Of a DNA stretch of 8,441 nucleotides, positions 6,439 through 8,441 are shown in pieces. Every line of letters starts with the position of its first letter. The stretch's first letter is position 1. Source of the stretch: an uncultured Chlorobiales bacterium (GTDB taxonomy: Bacteria > Bacteroidota > Chlorobiia > Chlorobiales > Thermochlorobacteraceae); assembly GCA_937959145.1 (NCBI GenBank), contig CALGMC010000305.1, positions 1 to 8,441 on the forward strand, read 5' to 3'. The notes beneath the pieces were generated by a model. That model worked only from the letters and a program-made list of their open reading frames with translations. It made no database searches and had not been told where the DNA came from. The position numbers were made by a program, and so were the translations under genes.

Positions 6439-8441
6439 ATGAATGAAACGATAGCCCGCTTGGAGCGAGATTTAAACCAAGCACCGACGGAACTTGATAA
6501 AGCCTGCGCGGCAAGCCTGCTTGCTTGGGAATTGCGCCTCGTCGATTCCGTCCGCGCCATCACGTTGAGCGATGAAACGGCAGAATCTCTGCGAAATTTG
6601 CTCGCTGAAAGTTCTGCTCTGCCGCAAGCTGACCAATTCAACGCACAAACCGCGCTTGCAACCTGCCTGCGAACAAAAGCGTGGTGCGTCTATCGCTTAG
6701 CCGATTATGACCTCGCGCATCGCATCATCAAAGAAGCACTTGCCGAACTTAATAAAACCGACGACATTGACGGCGAAGCACATGCCTACCTCATTCTGGG
6801 CAATAGTGCGTGGCGATTGGGCGATTACGACGAAGCCTTAGATGCCTTCAATGCTTGCATTGAGCGTGCCCGCCAAACCGAAAATCATAAACTTGAAGCC
6901 GATGCGCTCGGCAACATCGGGCTTGTCTATCAAAATCTTTCCGACTATCGCGCCTCGCTCGACTATCATCAACGATGTCTCGACATTCAACGCCAAATCA
7001 ACGACAAGCAAGGGCTGGCTCGCACTAACAGCAACATCGGAACTGTCTATTTCATCATCGCCGATTACTCGAGCGCGATGGAATACTTTCATCGCAGTTT
7101 GATTTTATCCCAAGAACTCGGCGACGCACGAAGCGAAGCCATTGCAGAGGGCAATATCGGCGACGTGTATTTCCATCTCGGCGACTATGTGAGCGCGCTA
7201 GACATCTATCAGAAAAGTTTATCGCTGTTTCAGAACATTGGCGACCGCTACGGTGAAGCGAGTTCGCTCTCCAACATCGGAAGCATTTACGATAAACTTG
7301 GCGACTCGCAAACTGCCTTGGCGTTTCAAACCGACGCGCTTTCGCTTTTTCGCAACATCGCTTATCCTGCTGGCGAAATCAATGCCTTGTTAGCGATGGG
7401 CGTTCTCTACGAGCGCACGCGCAACTATGGGGAGGCGAAAATTTGCTTTCAAGATGCGGCGTTTCTCGCGCACCGAATCGGCGACCGCTACTCCGAAGCC
7501 GACGCGCTCTATCATCAAGGCATTTTAACGCTTTCTTCAAACGAGGCAACTTCTTCCGACTATCAAGATTCAATCCTGCTTCTCAAAACCGCACTGAGCA
7601 CCGCCGAAAAAATTGACGCCCGCGAACTTGTCTACAAGTGCCACAAAGCCCTTTCCGAAATCTACAAGCGACGCAGAGAGTTTGAAACCGCCCTCAAACA
7701 TCACGAAGAATTTTACCGCTTGCGCGAATCGGTCTTCAATACGGAATCCGACAAGCGATTGCGCAGTTTGCAAGTTGTGCATCAGCTCGAGCAAACGCGG
7801 CGCGAATCCAATCTCTTCCAAAAGCAAGCCGAAGATTTGAAACAAGCCAACGAGGCACTTTCTGCTGTACTTTTGGAAATGGAACAGCATAAAAAGAACG
7901 CCGAAGAAGCCAACCGATTCAAATCGCACTTGCTCTCGATTGCCGCTCACGACTTGCGCAACCCGCTTTCCACCATTGTTACCATCGCCGACTTTGTTCA
8001 GACGATTCTCACATCGGTTAAAAACGGCGACAGTTTAAGCCAACTCACCGAAGCTGAAGGCATGTTGAACCTGATTCACGACAGCTCGACGCGCATGTTC
8101 AAACTGATTGCGCAGATTCTTCAAAGTTCTCAGATTGATTCGGGGAAACTTCAACTCGCACGCTCAATTACCGACCTTTATCCGATTGCGCTTTCCGCTG
8201 TGCGCGAAAATTTCTCGCAAGCCGAGCGAAAGGAGCAAAAAATTTTATTTTCAGGCGACTCCGACCTTTTCGCTCATGTCGATGCAGACTGCATTCGCGA
8301 AATTTTTGATAATCTCATCAGCAATGCCGTTAAGTATAGCCCGAAAGGAAAAAAAATTGAGGTTAAAATTTGTCATCATCAGCCGCCTGGTAGGCGCGAA
8401 AAAACAATTATTTTTTCGGTGCGCGACGAAGGTCAAGGGCT
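6439..8441 (+). CDS. Soluble TPR-sensor histidine kinase, C-terminus cut by right edge
   Basis: The frame opens at the ATG at 6439, the only start after an in-frame TAA at 6403, and stays open for 667 codons to the edge. The N-terminal part carries TPR repeats in the consensus form NIGxxYxxLGDYxxAL. Their anchor residues fall at 79, 119, 159, 199, 239, 279, 319 and 359, an exact 40-residue period, with a ninth near 402. A coiled-coil-like stretch (about 445-495) leads into a HisKA domain with SIAAHDLRNPLS, where His504 is the expected phosphorylation site. The HATPase domain has the N-box DNLISNAVKY (624-633, Mg-binding Asn629) and reaches the G1 box DEGQG (663-667) before the window ends. 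There is no signal peptide or membrane segment, so it should sense a cytoplasmic signal or protein partner through the TPR array. Its response regulator is not in the window. Confidence 0.95.
   Translation, partial: MNETIARLERDLNQAPTELDKACAASLLAWELRLVDSVRAITLSDETAESLRNLLAESSALPQADQFNAQTALATCLRTKAWCVYRLADYDLAHRIIKEALAELNKTDDIDGEAHAYLILGNSAWRLGDYDEALDAFNACIERARQTENHKLEADALGNIGLVYQNLSDYRASLDYHQRCLDIQRQINDKQGLARTNSNIGTVYFIIADYSSAMEYFHRSLILSQELGDARSEAIAEGNIGDVYFHLGDYVSALDIYQKSLSLFQNIGDRYGEASSLSNIGSIYDKLGDSQTALAFQTDALSLFRNIAYPAGEINALLAMGVLYERTRNYGEAKICFQDAAFLAHRIGDRYSEADALYHQGILTLSSNEATSSDYQDSILLLKTALSTAEKIDARELVYKCHKALSEIYKRRREFETALKHHEEFYRLRESVFNTESDKRLRSLQVVHQLEQTRRESNLFQKQAEDLKQANEALSAVLLEMEQHKKNAEEANRFKSHLLSIAAHDLRNPLSTIVTIADFVQTILTSVKNGDSLSQLTEAEGMLNLIHDSSTRMFKLIAQILQSSQIDSGKLQLARSITDLYPIALSAVRENFSQAERKEQKILFSGDSDLFAHVDADCIREIFDNLISNAVKYSPKGKKIEVKICHHQPPGRREKTIIFSVRDEGQG

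Overview
The window looks like ordinary chromosome of a free-living Gram-negative bacterium, probably of the Bacteroidota/Chlorobiota group. This placement is an inference from three things: a TonB C-terminal domain fused to a carboxypeptidase-regulatory-like domain, a TPR-rich histidine kinase, and start codons without clear Shine-Dalgarno sequences. No ribosomal or other phylogenetic marker is present to prove it. I see no RNA gene, CRISPR array, insertion sequence or integrase.

Layout from left to right. Bases 1-540 (minus strand) hold the first 180 codons of a secreted, probably lipid-anchored Asp-box protein that runs off the left edge. A short divergent spacer separates it from a plus-strand gene (639-2084) for an uncharacterised helical/TPR protein. 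That gene converges on murQ (minus, 2199-3116), the MurNAc-6-phosphate etherase of cell-wall sugar recycling. Next comes a clear intrinsic terminator, then a minus-strand gene (3261-4085) for an exported protein with an N-terminal carboxypeptidase-regulatory-like domain and a C-terminal TonB domain. A divergent intergenic region with a tandem 15-bp repeat and AT-rich blocks separates this from ligA (plus, 4276-6303), the NAD+-dependent replicative DNA ligase. The last gene (plus, 6439 to the right edge) encodes a soluble sensor histidine kinase with about nine TPR repeats, a coiled coil, a HisKA domain and a HATPase domain cut off inside its G1 box.

The genes do not form an obvious operon or pathway. 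Strand changes and a terminator break the window into mostly single-gene units; ligA and the kinase share a strand but are 135 bp apart with a candidate promoter between them. murQ and ligA are housekeeping genes. The less-described material is the helical protein at 639-2084, the TonB-domain protein without a canonical TonB architecture, the membrane-free TPR kinase with its exact 40-residue repeat register, and several small dyads and repeats in the spacers. I did not find convincing evidence of a wholly new multi-gene system.
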